A DNA stretch of 64,000 bases from Dyadobacter chenwenxiniae (GCF_022869785.1 NZ_CP094997.1:1426001-1490000); one strand, 5' to 3'; counted from the stretch's first letter, positions 17,940 to 27,120 are shown. The notes: generated from the letters alone by a model not told the origin. A program made the numbers and translations.

Positions 17940-19651
17940 TATTTCTCGAGTATAAATGAATTGATGATCAATGCGTCAAAAGGAGACGTCCAGAAACATT
18001 CAATGGCGTCCCTAGGCGAGCAAACGATCGGTTCCCCCCTTGTATTGAAGGATGTGTTTACCAGCACCGGTACGCCCGTCAGTTTTTTGAATTCGCTGAT
18101 CAGCTTGTAATAAAGCGGATGCTGTTGCGCATTAATAGTCTGAACGCGGGCCGTTCCATCCGTATGCCTTACGGCTGGAATTTGATCTGCTTTCTCGTCT
18201 TTGACAGGATATACAAATAGCATAAACGGGGAAACATCCGCATTCTCGAACCATTCCGGCGCATCCTCTTCCAGAACTACCGGCGCAACCGGCCTGAAAT
18301 CTTCCCTGTCTTTTATATCATTCAATCTTGCCTGCATATCCGGGTGGATAGGAGAGGCGAGGATGGACCTGCTCCCCAGTGACCGCGGCCCGAATTCCAT
18401 CCGGCCCTGATACCAGGCAATAATTTTGTCCTCCGCCAGGATAGCAGCCGTCTCTTTGGCAACGTCATACAGGCGTTTGTAAGGCATTTTAGCCCAGATC
18501 ATGAATTTCTCAATCTCGTCATCCGTATATTCCGGTCCCCAGTATACATGGTCCATTGGTGCCGTATAGCGGCCCTCATGCTGGCTGTTTAATTGTACGT
18601 CAAGCCATTGTGCCGCGCCCAGAGCTGTTCCGGCATCACCTGCCGCGGGCTGCACCCAAATGTTCTTGAAGGGGCCCTTGTCACGGATCACGGCGTTCAT
18701 CACACAGTTGAGCGCCACACCGCCAGCCATGCACAGGTTTTCTGCCTGTGTTTCCTGATACAGCCAATTGGCTAGTGTCAAAACCGTTTCTTCCAATGCT
18801 TTTTGCAGAGAATGGGCGATATCGTGATGTAGTTGTTCAAAGGGGTCTTCTTTCGTCCGGCCCGGACCCCACCATTGTTGCGGGTCAAACTCATCGATCG
18901 TATACTGACCATTGTCCTGCACATGAATGATGGAGCGAAAATCTTCCAGGTAAACAGGCTTGCCATACGAGGCGAGCGCCATTACTTTGTATTCATCTGA
19001 TGAATGCAGAAATCCAAGATACGTAGTAATTTTTTCATACAACATTCCGAGCGAATGCGGCATATCCACCGTTGAAATCTGTTCCAGCGAGTTGCCTTTG
19101 CCCATAAAATAGGCGGTCGTTGCTTTCTCGCCACGGCCATCCAATGTCATTACCGCAGCCTCCTGAAATGGCGAAGGGAAAAATGCGCTCGCTGCGTGTG
19201 CTACATGATGGTTTACAAATTCCCATTTTTCTGTCAGAGATCCTGCATCGGCGAGGCGCTTTTGCAGATGATGCGGATAACCGTCGCGCAGTTGCTCCGG
19301 CGCTTTCCGGATATAGTTTAGGAATAAGGTGTCCCAGCCATTGTAAACATCCGCCTGAACCAGCACATCAGATCCCGAAAGCAAGTCGTCTTCATAGACC
19401 GACGCATCATTTACACCTTCCGGGTCAAAGGAATACGCAATACGGTCAACATCTTTTAATGTGATAGCCGCCGTTTTAAGGCAATAATCGATCGCATGGA
19501 AGGGCAATTCCCAGGTAGAAAATGGCACCGGGCGCTTGCCGTGTTTGATATGGGTGAACCTTTCTTCTTCGGCTGCAGCAATGATCTTGCCGTCTTTCAC
19601 GAGCGCCGCAGCCGTATCATGAAATGCCGCGTTGATTCCTAAAATATACAT
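17939..19651 (-). CDS. Carbamoyltransferase, NodU/CmcH family
   Basis: A 570-residue O-carbamoyltransferase that moves the carbamoyl group of carbamoyl phosphate, via carbamoyl-AMP, to a hydroxyl of a sugar or other metabolite. The N-terminal Kae1-like domain starts at ILGINAAFHD and has the HVAHAASAFF metal-binding His motif and the TLDGRGE segment. The C-terminal YrdC-like part shows MEFGPRSLGSRSILA and NTSFNTRGEPIV. The length is that of the family. First gene of the minus-strand operon with GT2 and GT9, so the acceptor is probably a surface glycan or glycolipid. Nodulation-type chemistry is not implied. Confidence 0.94.
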   Translation of the reverse strand: MYILGINAAFHDTAAALVKDGKIIAAAEEERFTHIKHGKRPVPFSTWELPFHAIDYCLKTAAITLKDVDRIAYSFDPEGVNDASVYEDDLLSGSDVLVQADVYNGWDTLFLNYIRKAPEQLRDGYPHHLQKRLADAGSLTEKWEFVNHHVAHAASAFFPSPFQEAAVMTLDGRGEKATTAYFMGKGNSLEQISTVDMPHSLGMLYEKITTYLGFLHSSDEYKVMALASYGKPVYLEDFRSIIHVQDNGQYTIDEFDPQQWWGPGRTKEDPFEQLHHDIAHSLQKALEETVLTLANWLYQETQAENLCMAGGVALNCVMNAVIRDKGPFKNIWVQPAAGDAGTALGAAQWLDVQLNSQHEGRYTAPMDHVYWGPEYTDDEIEKFMIWAKMPYKRLYDVAKETAAILAEDKIIAWYQGRMEFGPRSLGSRSILASPIHPDMQARLNDIKDREDFRPVAPVVLEEDAPEWFENADVSPFMLFVYPVKDEKADQIPAVRHTDGTARVQTINAQQHPLYYKLISEFKKLTGVPVLVNTSFNTRGEPIVCSPRDAIECFWTSPFDALIINSFILEK

Positions 19652-20020
19652 AGCTCATCTGTCAGTTTAAAATGCAGCCCGACCTTATAAGGATTATGCC
19701 AACGTATGTGTCTGAACAGGTTTGGTTTAAGCCGGAACCAGATTTTATTATGCGTGCTCTACATATAAATGCGCTCGGCGTATGCAGTCGAAATAATATG
19801 GAGAAGAGTTGTTGTGCCACAACTGTAAGTGGGGATAAACTGTGGACATTCTTCTATTCCCAGTTTATTGACGGCGACATCCTTATACGTTGAGTTAGAA
19901 GCGTTTCTCCTGCGTTTATGCATAACATCAGCTAAAATAGTGTGTATCAGGGAAGCGGTTCTATCGGAATGGCACCGTTTTTTACAAGCGCCGGTCTGAT
20001 TAACGCAAATTGCACTGAAT
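19652..20020. other. Divergent promoter region of the glycan cluster
   Basis: 369 bp between the carbamoyltransferase gene (minus) and the first GT4 gene (plus). I see no convincing ORF, terminator or consensus -7 element. It must hold the promoters of both arms. Confidence 0.5.
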
Positions 20021-21028
20021 ATGGACGGAAACATCAGCACGGAAAAAAGGCTTAAAATCTTCACATGGCACATACATGGAAGCTATCTCTTTTACCTTTC
20101 GCAGGGAGATTATGACATTTTTATTCCTGTAAGGGAAACCAAAGACGAAGGTTATTATGGCCGTGGCAACACCTTCCCATTTGGCCCGAATGTGATTGAA
20201 ATTCCGGCGGAAGAAGTCCGTAATATGGAGTTTGATTGTATTCTGTTCCAATCCGAAAGAAACTTTCTGTCAGACCAGCATGAAATACTCGCTAGCTGGC
20301 AAAAGCGACTCCCTCGCATATACGTAGAGCACAACACCCCCGAAATACATCCCACGAACTCACGGCACATCATGACTGATCCGGAAGTTACGTTGGTACA
20401 TGTGACGCATTTTAACAAACTAATGTGGGATAATGCAGGCGTGCGAAATGTACGTGTCATTGAACATGGCGTGTGCATTCCTGAGGTAACTTATCAGGGT
20501 GACATTCCCCGGGGAATTGTTGTCATCAACCACATCCAGCAACGTGGCCGGATTACGGGCTGGGACGTTTTTGATGAAGTAAGAAAACAAGTGCCGCTTG
20601 ACCTTGTGGGCATGGGCACATTGGAGTCCGGAGGACTGGGGGAAGTGCTCAACCCGCAGTTACCGGAATTTATCAGCCATTACCGCTTTTTCTTCAACCC
20701 GATCCGATACACGAGTTTTGGCCTTGCCGTTTGTGAGGCTATGATGGCGGGAATGCCCGTGGTTGCCCTGGCGACCACGGAATACGTGACTGTCATTAAA
20801 AATGGCGAATCAGGGTTCATTGATACCAATATTGACAAACTGATCGAAAACATGAACCGGCTGATTGCCGATGAAGGCGAGGCCAGAAGTTTGGGAGAAC
20901 GTGCCAGGGCCATTGCCCTTGACAAGTTCAGTATCAAACGCTTCACCAATGACTGGGAAAAGATCTTCAGACAGACTATTCAATTAAATATCCACAATCA
21001 TGAAAAAGAGAATAGCATTTATCAGTGA
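20021..21028 (+). CDS. Glycosyltransferase, GT4-like
   Basis: A 335-residue GT-B enzyme. The N-terminal half is divergent (KIFTWHIHGSYLFYLSQGDYD). The C-terminal half has the GT4 nucleotide-sugar site: SFGLAVCEAMMAGMPVVA, followed by NGESGFI. In the usual E-x7-E motif the first Glu is not present here. No TM segment is visible, so it is probably cytosolic or peripheral. The downstream GT4 gene starts 29 bp before its stop, indicating cotranscription. Confidence 0.87.
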   Translation: MDGNISTEKRLKIFTWHIHGSYLFYLSQGDYDIFIPVRETKDEGYYGRGNTFPFGPNVIEIPAEEVRNMEFDCILFQSERNFLSDQHEILASWQKRLPRIYVEHNTPEIHPTNSRHIMTDPEVTLVHVTHFNKLMWDNAGVRNVRVIEHGVCIPEVTYQGDIPRGIVVINHIQQRGRITGWDVFDEVRKQVPLDLVGMGTLESGGLGEVLNPQLPEFISHYRFFFNPIRYTSFGLAVCEAMMAGMPVVALATTEYVTVIKNGESGFIDTNIDKLIENMNRLIADEGEARSLGERARAIALDKFSIKRFTNDWEKIFRQTIQLNIHNHEKENSIYQ

Positions 21029-22325
21029 ACATGCTTCTCCGCTGGCAGTGCTGGGAGGGGTGGATAGCGGAGGACAAAATGTATATGTGGCTGAAATTTG
21101 CAAATCGCTCACAAAACTAGGCTATGTGATCGACATTTTTACCAGGAAAGACAATGAGGAATTGCCGCAGATTGTATCTTGGCTGCCTGATATCCGGGTA
21201 ATCAATGTGGACGCGGGACCTGCCCGGGAAGTGGCAAAAGAGCTTTTGCTGGGATATATGGATGATTTTACAACCAACATGATCCGTTTCATCCGAAACA
21301 GCCGTATTGAATACGAGTTGGTCCATGCGAACTTTTTCATGTCCGGCCTGGTAGCGTCTGCGATCAAAAAAACATTGGGAATTCCTTATGTGATCACATT
21401 TCATGCGCTGGGGAAAATAAGGATGATCCATCAAAAAGAAAAAGATGCGTTTCCGGCCGCCCGTCTCGATATTGAACAGATGATCGTAAATGACGCGAAT
21501 TTCATCATCGCCGAATGTCCGCAAGACCGCCAGGACCTTGTCGATTATTATCATGCAGACGCCAGTCGTATTAGCATTATTCCATGCGGATTCAGTTCGG
21601 ATGAATTTTATCCGGCTTCCAAGAGTGCAGCCAGACAGCGGCTTGGCCTGCGAAAAGATGAAGTGATTTTGCTGCAGCTAGGCCGAATGGTGCCGCGCAA
21701 AGGCATTGACAATGTCATTCGTGCCATGCGCTATCTGACCGATGTTCCCAAGATTAAGCTGCTTGTAGTGGGCGGATCGGATGAAAAGCCTGATTTTGAA
21801 AAAAACCTTGAATTAAAAAGATTGAAGGACATTGCGGATTCGGAAGGCGTTGAAAGCCATGTGAAATTTGTGGGCCGCCGGAACCGGGAGCAGTTGCGGG
21901 ATTACTATCAGGCAGCAGATTTTTTCATTTCAACACCCTGGTACGAACCATTTGGCATTACGCCCCTGGAAGCGATGGCCTGCGGAACGCCGGTGATCGG
22001 ATCCAATGTGGGCGGGATAAAATATACGGTGCAGCACAATCAGACCGGGTTTCTGGTTCCGCCACACAATCCAGAAGCGCTTGCACAGGCAGTGCGGGAA
22101 GGCATTTCCTGTCCCGAAAGATACAGGAGTCTCTCCCAGAACGCACTAAACCGGGTAAACGAGAAATTTACGTGGGATAGGGTGGCTAAAAGTGCACATC
22201 AGCTGTACATGAAGGCAGCCAATCGTAATTACAACGGGCGCGTTTTCCTGCTGCATGTGAAAGAACTTGAGAGAAATGCTGTAAAAAAATACCAGCCGGG
22301 TGCCATCACTTATGCTATTTCCTGA
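21000..22325 (+). CDS. Glycosyltransferase, GT4 (sucrose-phosphate-synthase-like N terminus)
   Basis: A 441-residue retaining GT-B enzyme. The N terminus has the G-G-V-D-S-G-G-Q-N-V-Y-V motif seen in the sucrose-synthase/SPS-like branch of GT4. The C-terminal donor site has LGRMVPRKGID, WYEPFGITPLEAMACG (E-x7-E complete) and GGIKYTV. Starts inside the 3' end of the preceding GT4 gene and stops 3 bp before the HAD gene. The donor may be a UDP- or GDP-hexose; the exact reaction cannot be read from sequence. Confidence 0.92.
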   Translation: MKKRIAFISEHASPLAVLGGVDSGGQNVYVAEICKSLTKLGYVIDIFTRKDNEELPQIVSWLPDIRVINVDAGPAREVAKELLLGYMDDFTTNMIRFIRNSRIEYELVHANFFMSGLVASAIKKTLGIPYVITFHALGKIRMIHQKEKDAFPAARLDIEQMIVNDANFIIAECPQDRQDLVDYYHADASRISIIPCGFSSDEFYPASKSAARQRLGLRKDEVILLQLGRMVPRKGIDNVIRAMRYLTDVPKIKLLVVGGSDEKPDFEKNLELKRLKDIADSEGVESHVKFVGRRNREQLRDYYQAADFFISTPWYEPFGITPLEAMACGTPVIGSNVGGIKYTVQHNQTGFLVPPHNPEALAQAVREGISCPERYRSLSQNALNRVNEKFTWDRVAKSAHQLYMKAANRNYNGRVFLLHVKELERNAVKKYQPGAITYAIS

Positions 22326-22328
22326 GCT

Positions 22329-22898
22329 ATGCCAGCAAAAGCAGTATTTCTGGATAAAGACGGCACATTGATCAGGGATGTGCCTTACAATGCAGACCCT
22401 GAAAAAGTGCTGTATGAAAGCGGCGTATTGGAAGGACTGTCGGCCTTGCAGGCACTAGGCTATAAATTGGTGATCGTTTCCAATCAGCCCGGCATTGCAC
22501 TGGGACTGTTTTCGCAAAAGCAATTGAATGAATTGATCAACTACTTTCATGAATTCTTCAACAAAAACGACCTGATACTTTCCGGGTTTTATTATTGCCC
22601 GCATCTTCCGGCCGAAAATGGGGCACATTGCCATTGCCGAAAGCCGGAACCAGGGTTAATCTTGCAGGCAGCCGCAGATTTGGACATTGATGCACGGGAA
22701 TCGTGGATGGTTGGTGACATTCTGAACGATGTGGAAGCGGGAAACCGCGCTGACTGCCGGACAATTCTGATCAATAACGGTAACGAAACAGAATGGCTTA
22801 CCGGTGCTTTTCGGACGCCTGATCATCTGGCAAAGGACTTTACGGAAGCGGTAGGTTATATCCATTCCAAAATTGCAATAGCTTATGCAAGAGCCTAA
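22329..22898 (+). CDS. HAD-IIIA phosphatase, GmhB-like
   Basis: A 189-residue HAD phosphatase resembling D-glycero-D-manno-heptose-1,7-bisphosphate 7-phosphatase and histidinol phosphatase. Motif I is FLDKDGTL (nucleophile Asp), motif II VSNQPG, motif III RKPEPG, motif IV VGDILND. The zinc-binding loop of this group is present as C-P-H ... C-H-C (YYCPHLP to HCHCRKP). Sits 3 bp after the GT4 gene and overlaps the following GT9 gene by 14 bp. With two GT9 genes nearby a heptose product is plausible, but no gmhA/hldE-type genes are in the window. Confidence 0.88.
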   Translation: MPAKAVFLDKDGTLIRDVPYNADPEKVLYESGVLEGLSALQALGYKLVIVSNQPGIALGLFSQKQLNELINYFHEFFNKNDLILSGFYYCPHLPAENGAHCHCRKPEPGLILQAAADLDIDARESWMVGDILNDVEAGNRADCRTILINNGNETEWLTGAFRTPDHLAKDFTEAVGYIHSKIAIAYARA

Positions 22899-23988
22899 TA
22901 CATATCAGAATGTGCTTTGTATCCGGGCTGATAATATGGGCGATGTCATCATGGCTTCACCTGCTTTTCGTGCATTAAAAGAGACATTTGGAAGCAAAAT
23001 TACCTTGCTCACGTCGAAAGCAGGCTCCATCATAGCGCCTTATATCGCATATGTGGATGACCTGATAGCCGTTGATCTTCCCTGGGTGCAAAGCAATAGC
23101 CTTGAAAACGGAGCGATTCAGGCCCTGGCGGAGGAGTTGAAACAAAAAGCGTTCGATGCAGCGATTATTTTTACGGTTTACAGCCAGAGCGCGCTGCCAG
23201 CTGCCATGCTGGCATTTATGGCGGGTATTCCAGTCCGGGTGGCATATGCAAGAGAAAATCCATATCAGCTGCTAACACATTGGATACCAGATTCGGAGCC
23301 TTATGAAATGATTCGTCACCAGGTTGAGCGCGATCTGGGTTTGGTAAAACATATCGGTGCTGAAACCACAGAAAAAAAGCTGCTATTAAATGTCCCTGAT
23401 GCCGATAGGCGAGCCTTTACCCAAATACTGTCCGGCATAAAGATCGATGTTCAAAAACCATTCATCGTACTCCATCCGGGCGTATCCGAAGAAAAAAGAC
23501 AATATCCAAAGGTGCTTTGGATAGAAACAGGAAGAGCGCTTGCCCGGCAGTTTGAGGTGCCTATTCTGATTTCCGGATCGCAGGCAGAAAAACAGCTGAC
23601 AGATGACATAGCAGACGGAATAGGGGAGCCGGCCATTTCGGTTGCAGGTTGTTTTTCGATTGGAACGTTTATTTGTCTGCTGGAAAAGGCCAGCCTGTTG
23701 ATCTCTGTGAACACAGGAACGATCCACATTGCCGCAGCGACGCAGACACCCATGATCGTGCTTTATGCACAAACGAACCCACAACATACGCCCTGGAAAT
23801 GCGCGCACCGTATTCTGGAATTCTCTGTTCACGAGCACCTGAGGAGCCGTAACAGGGTGATCCGGCACGTTAACGAAACTCGATATGCCGATCACATTCC
23901 TTACCCCACGCCCGGGGAAATCCTGGCAGAAACGAAGTTAATCGGCTCTGCCAGGTTACCGGGGAAATCTATGCCAGCTTTTCTTTGA
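22885..23988 (+). CDS. Glycosyltransferase family 9 (heptosyltransferase-like)
   Basis: A 367-residue GT9 protein: CIRADNMGDVIMASPAFRAL at the N terminus, FIVLHPGVSEEKRQYP in the middle, and LLISVNTGTIHIAAA in the C-terminal donor site. It is a second, clearly different GT9 from the one at 15970. Last gene of the plus arm; its 3' end overlaps the convergent dienelactone hydrolase gene by 20 bp. Probably transfers a heptose or related sugar. Confidence 0.9.
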   Translation: MQEPNTYQNVLCIRADNMGDVIMASPAFRALKETFGSKITLLTSKAGSIIAPYIAYVDDLIAVDLPWVQSNSLENGAIQALAEELKQKAFDAAIIFTVYSQSALPAAMLAFMAGIPVRVAYARENPYQLLTHWIPDSEPYEMIRHQVERDLGLVKHIGAETTEKKLLLNVPDADRRAFTQILSGIKIDVQKPFIVLHPGVSEEKRQYPKVLWIETGRALARQFEVPILISGSQAEKQLTDDIADGIGEPAISVAGCFSIGTFICLLEKASLLISVNTGTIHIAAATQTPMIVLYAQTNPQHTPWKCAHRILEFSVHEHLRSRNRVIRHVNETRYADHIPYPTPGEILAETKLIGSARLPGKSMPAFL

Positions 23989-24856
23989 AAAAGTCGATGG
24001 TGCGTTTCCAGGCCAGTTCCGCAGCTGCCTTATCATAGCGCGGCGTGCTGTCGTTGTGAAACCCGTGGTTCGCATCGGGATACATGTGTGCTGTGTATTC
24101 CTTCTTGTTGTCTTTTAATGCCTGTTCATAAGCCGGCCATCCTTCGTTCACACGCGTATCCAGACCGGCATAGTGCAGAAGAAGCGGCGCTTTGATTTTC
24201 GGAACATCTTCGGCGGCAGGTTGCCCGCCGTAAAAAGGAACGGAAGCAGCAAGTTCCGGAATCCTGACAGCCATCATATTGGCCATAGCACCGCCAAAGC
24301 AGAAGCCGACCACGCCGATTTTACCATTGCAGTCTTTGTGATTTTTCAAATATTCGTAAGCCGCGATGAAGTCTTCAGACATTTCATTTCTATCCCTTTT
24401 GCTTTGCATTTCGCGTCCCTTTTCGTCGTTCCCGGGATAACCTCCCAACGGCGTCAGCGCATCCGGGGCAACAGAAATGAATCCTGCCAACGCAACTCTT
24501 CTGCCAACATCTTCAATATAAGGGTTCAAGCCCCGGTTTTCGTGAACAACCACCACGCCGCCAAGTTTACCGGTTGCGCCGTCTGGGGTTGAAAGCAATG
24601 CTTTTATCGTTTTGCCTCCCTTGGGTGAATCGTAGTTAATATAGTCGGATTTCAACCGGGAATCATTGGACTGCACCTGAATCGTTCCCTGATAGTCTGG
24701 CATCAGAAAGCTCATCAGCGATGCAACAGTTATGCCGCCAACAGCATATGCAGATAAATTCTGCATAAAATTCCGCCTGTCGATCCGGTCGTGCGCGTAG
24801 TCGTCGTAAAGGTCAAATACTTCTTGTTTAATGTCCTCTTTTCTGATCTGGCTCAT
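23969..24856 (-). CDS. Dienelactone hydrolase family protein with Tat-like leader
   Basis: A 295-residue alpha/beta hydrolase. The catalytic triad of dienelactone hydrolases is visible: nucleophile Cys in GFCFGGAM, Asp in HYAGLDTR, His in NHGFHND. The N terminus carries an extension (to about residue 30) and then RRNFMQNL plus a hydrophobic stretch, which looks like a twin-arginine signal, so export to the periplasm is likely. This resembles the YghX-type branch of the family rather than catabolic carboxymethylenebutenolidase. Monocistronic as far as can be seen. Confidence 0.88.
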   Translation of the reverse strand: MSQIRKEDIKQEVFDLYDDYAHDRIDRRNFMQNLSAYAVGGITVASLMSFLMPDYQGTIQVQSNDSRLKSDYINYDSPKGGKTIKALLSTPDGATGKLGGVVVVHENRGLNPYIEDVGRRVALAGFISVAPDALTPLGGYPGNDEKGREMQSKRDRNEMSEDFIAAYEYLKNHKDCNGKIGVVGFCFGGAMANMMAVRIPELAASVPFYGGQPAAEDVPKIKAPLLLHYAGLDTRVNEGWPAYEQALKDNKKEYTAHMYPDANHGFHNDSTPRYDKAAAELAWKRTIDFFKEKLA

Positions 24857-25109
24857 ATTTGTCTGTCATAAAGTTGTTGGATTACACACTTATAAGGAAA
24901 GCATTTACTTTCAAAAGTTACCGTCAATTTTGCGAAAGAACACAATCTTTTACATGCCATATCTGATGATTTGCAGAACATTACAGATCATCACAATGTA
25001 TTTGCTCAACAATATAATCAGGTCAACGGAGCGGTAGAAGCGTCGCATCAGCAGGAATTTTTGCCTAATGTTGTTAACCGTTTGCGATTTTGATGCAGGC
25101 AAATTGCGC

Positions 25110-25117
25110 TATATTTG
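25110..25117 (+). promoter_or_regulatory. Candidate promoter -7 element for gdx
   Basis: TATATTTG fits TAnnTTTG. A TTTTG at 25088-25092 lies 17 nt upstream as a possible -33 element, slightly closer than ideal. A transcript from here would carry a leader of about 100 nt that contains the predicted riboswitch. Confidence 0.45.
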
Positions 25118-25154
25118 CCTTATGCACAAGCGTCGTTTGTGGCGGCGCCAGCCA

Positions 25155-25202
25155 GGAGGAACGGCCTCCCCCGTATTGGGAAAAGTGTTTGGGACGACCC
25201 GA
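25155..25202 (+). promoter_or_regulatory. Probable guanidine-II (mini-ykkC) riboswitch
   Basis: Two short hairpins stand just before a Gdx/SugE gene. The second is GGG-ACGA-CCC (25191-25200, extendable to 25189-25202), the exact ACGR-loop form of guanidine-II riboswitches. The first is GGAGG-AACGG-CCTCC (25155-25169), an ACGG loop with one extra A. They are 19-21 nt apart, as in the class. The extra base in the first loop is the main doubt. P2 ends 20 nt before ATG 25223, so control of translation is likely. Confidence 0.55.
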
Positions 25203-25222
25203 CTTAAACCGGTATGCGCATT

Positions 25223-25537
25223 ATGGCTTGGTTAACTTTAATTATCGCGGGACTGTTGGAGGTTGTCTGGGCCTACTTTATGAAGCAGTCAAAAGGTTTT
25301 TCACTGCTTGTTCCATCCATTATCACACTCGTTGCAATGGCCGCCAGCTTTGGCCTATTATCCTTTTCGATGCGGTCCTTACCGCTGGGAACTGCTTACA
25401 CAATCTGGACGGGGATAGGTGCAGTCGGTGCATTTCTGTTGGGCGTTGCATTACTGGGTGAGAGCGCCAGTCCGATGCGCATTGCAGCAGCACTGCTGAT
25501 CCTGGCAGGAATTGTGCTCATGAAAATCTCGTCATAG
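25223..25537 (+). CDS. SMR-family guanidinium exporter, Gdx/SugE type
   Basis: A 104-residue four-helix inner-membrane protein of the small multidrug resistance family. MAWLTLIIAGLLEVVWAYFMKQS carries the membrane-embedded Glu of TM1, and the LPLGTAYTIWTGIGAVG motif marks the SugE/Gdx subgroup, which exports guanidinium in exchange for protons as an antiparallel dimer. ATG 25223 (MAWL) is preferred over ATG 25214 (MRIMAWL) because MAW is the family start. The predicted guanidine-II riboswitch upstream supports guanidinium as substrate. Confidence 0.92.
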   Translation: MAWLTLIIAGLLEVVWAYFMKQSKGFSLLVPSIITLVAMAASFGLLSFSMRSLPLGTAYTIWTGIGAVGAFLLGVALLGESASPMRIAAALLILAGIVLMKISS

Positions 25538-25591
25538 GAAACGGCAGCTGGATTTCTGCAAACTATTTTATCTGATTAACAGAATGCAAAC

Positions 25592-27016
25592 ATGAATGCT
25601 TTGACAAGGATCATTTTATTCGCAGGCCGATATGCGGTTGGCATTTTGGCGGTTCTGACCATGCTGAGTTTCAGGTCAGTGCCTGAGAAAGATAGCGGCG
25701 TTAAGCAAACCACCACACGGCCAAATATTGTTATCATTATGGCGGACGACCTGGATAGCAAGCAGTTAAGCTGCTATGGAGGACAAAATATCAAAACAAA
25801 GAACATTGACCGGCTTGCCGCACAGGGTTTGAAATTCAACAATATCTATGCTTCGGAAGCAATGTGTGTGCCTACACGCGCATCGCTTTTTACCGGCCTT
25901 TATCCGGTTCGCCATGGTTCATATCAAAATCACAAACCCGTTTATGATAACCTGAAGAGTGTTGGACATTATCTTGCTGATCTGGGTTATCGCGTTGGCC
26001 TGACGGGAAAAGACCATGTTACCAAGCCCAAGTCCGTATTCCCTTTCGACATCATTGAAGGTTTCGAACCCAATTGCGTTTCTGCCACCGATGAATACAG
26101 CCTGGATGCAGTAAAAAGTTACATGACGGCGAGTGAAAAGCCCTATTGCCTGTTTGTGATGAGCATTAACCCGCATACTCCCTGGACTTCTGGCGATACA
26201 ACCGAGTTCGATGCGAAAAAACTGAAATTGCCTGTGGATTGGGTAGATACGCCGGTTACAAGGCGTCAGTATGTTAAATATCTGGCCGAAATACGGCGTC
26301 TGGACAATCAGGTGGGCGACATTGCCAAGCTGATTGCAGAAACGGGGCAAGACAAAAATACGATCCTCATCTTCCTGGGCGAACAAGGTGCGCAGTTCCC
26401 TGGTGCAAAGTGGAATTTGTGGGATTCCGGACAAAAGAGTTCTATGATCGTAAAATGGCCCGGCAAAGTGAAAGAAGCAACGGAAACAAATGCAATCGTT
26501 CAGTATGAGGACATTACACCTACTTTAATAGACATTGCAGGCGGTAAGGCCATTGCCGGACTGGATGGAACAACCTTTCTTCCGGTGTTGAACGATAAAA
26601 GCAAAACAGCCAGATCTTTTGCCTATGGCATCCACAACAACATTCCGGAAGGTGATCCTTACCCGATTCGCAGCATTCGCGATGGCCGCTACAAGTTGAT
26701 TTTGAACTTGTTACCGAAAACCGAATATTACAATCGTTTTATGATGACCCGTGAACGCATGGATCGGAATACGGTTTGGTTTTCATGGGTTGATAAAGCC
26801 GTTGACGATGCAAATGCAAAAAAAATCACATCCCGATTCGTGAACCGCCCCGCTGTTGAATTTTATGATTTGCAAAATGATCCTTTTGAGCTTAATAATC
26901 TGGCAGCCGACCCGGCGCAGGTAAAACGGATCGAGCGCTTTACAAACGAACTGCGTACGTGGATGGAACAGCAAGGCGATGCAGGTGCGTCCATTGACAT
27001 TGCGATCAGGAAGTAA
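25592..27016 (+). CDS. S1-family sulfatase
   Basis: A 474-residue exported sulfatase with an N-terminal hydrophobic leader (about residues 8-26). NIVIIMADDLDSKQLSCYGG supplies the metal-binding Asp pair, and C-V-P-T-R at about residue 92 is the formylglycine signature (C-x-P-S/T-R), followed by ASLFTGLYP. LTGKDH and the GEQGAQFPGAKWNLWDSG segment are typical of the heparan N-sulfatase-like branch. It needs a formylglycine-generating enzyme, which is not in the window. It hydrolyses a sulfate ester or sulfamate of an unknown, probably glycan, substrate. Confidence 0.92.
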   Translation: MNALTRIILFAGRYAVGILAVLTMLSFRSVPEKDSGVKQTTTRPNIVIIMADDLDSKQLSCYGGQNIKTKNIDRLAAQGLKFNNIYASEAMCVPTRASLFTGLYPVRHGSYQNHKPVYDNLKSVGHYLADLGYRVGLTGKDHVTKPKSVFPFDIIEGFEPNCVSATDEYSLDAVKSYMTASEKPYCLFVMSINPHTPWTSGDTTEFDAKKLKLPVDWVDTPVTRRQYVKYLAEIRRLDNQVGDIAKLIAETGQDKNTILIFLGEQGAQFPGAKWNLWDSGQKSSMIVKWPGKVKEATETNAIVQYEDITPTLIDIAGGKAIAGLDGTTFLPVLNDKSKTARSFAYGIHNNIPEGDPYPIRSIRDGRYKLILNLLPKTEYYNRFMMTRERMDRNTVWFSWVDKAVDDANAKKITSRFVNRPAVEFYDLQNDPFELNNLAADPAQVKRIERFTNELRTWMEQQGDAGASIDIAIRK

Positions 27017-27086
27017 ACTGCTACTTAGTCGCAAACTGCCCTCGTTTTTGTCGCAATCGGCCCTTCATGGTTGTAATTTGAACCCA

Positions 27087-27094
27087 TAGATTTG
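27087..27094 (+). promoter_or_regulatory. Candidate Bacteroidota -7 element
   Basis: TAGATTTG (TAnnTTTG) lies 26 bp upstream of ATG 27121. I see no good -33 element, so this is tentative. Confidence 0.35.
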
Positions 27095-27120
27095 TGCCAC
27101 AACAAATCCAAAAATTAGCC

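Noticed and set aside
17508..18110. 200-codon plus-strand ORF opposite the GT2 and carbamoyltransferase genes
   Set aside because: Both genes on the minus strand have strong family motifs over the same bases; the antisense frame reads as a shadow.
25090..25461. 123-codon plus-strand ORF over the gdx leader
   Set aside because: It crosses the riboswitch-like hairpins and overlaps gdx in another frame; its protein has no family-like features.
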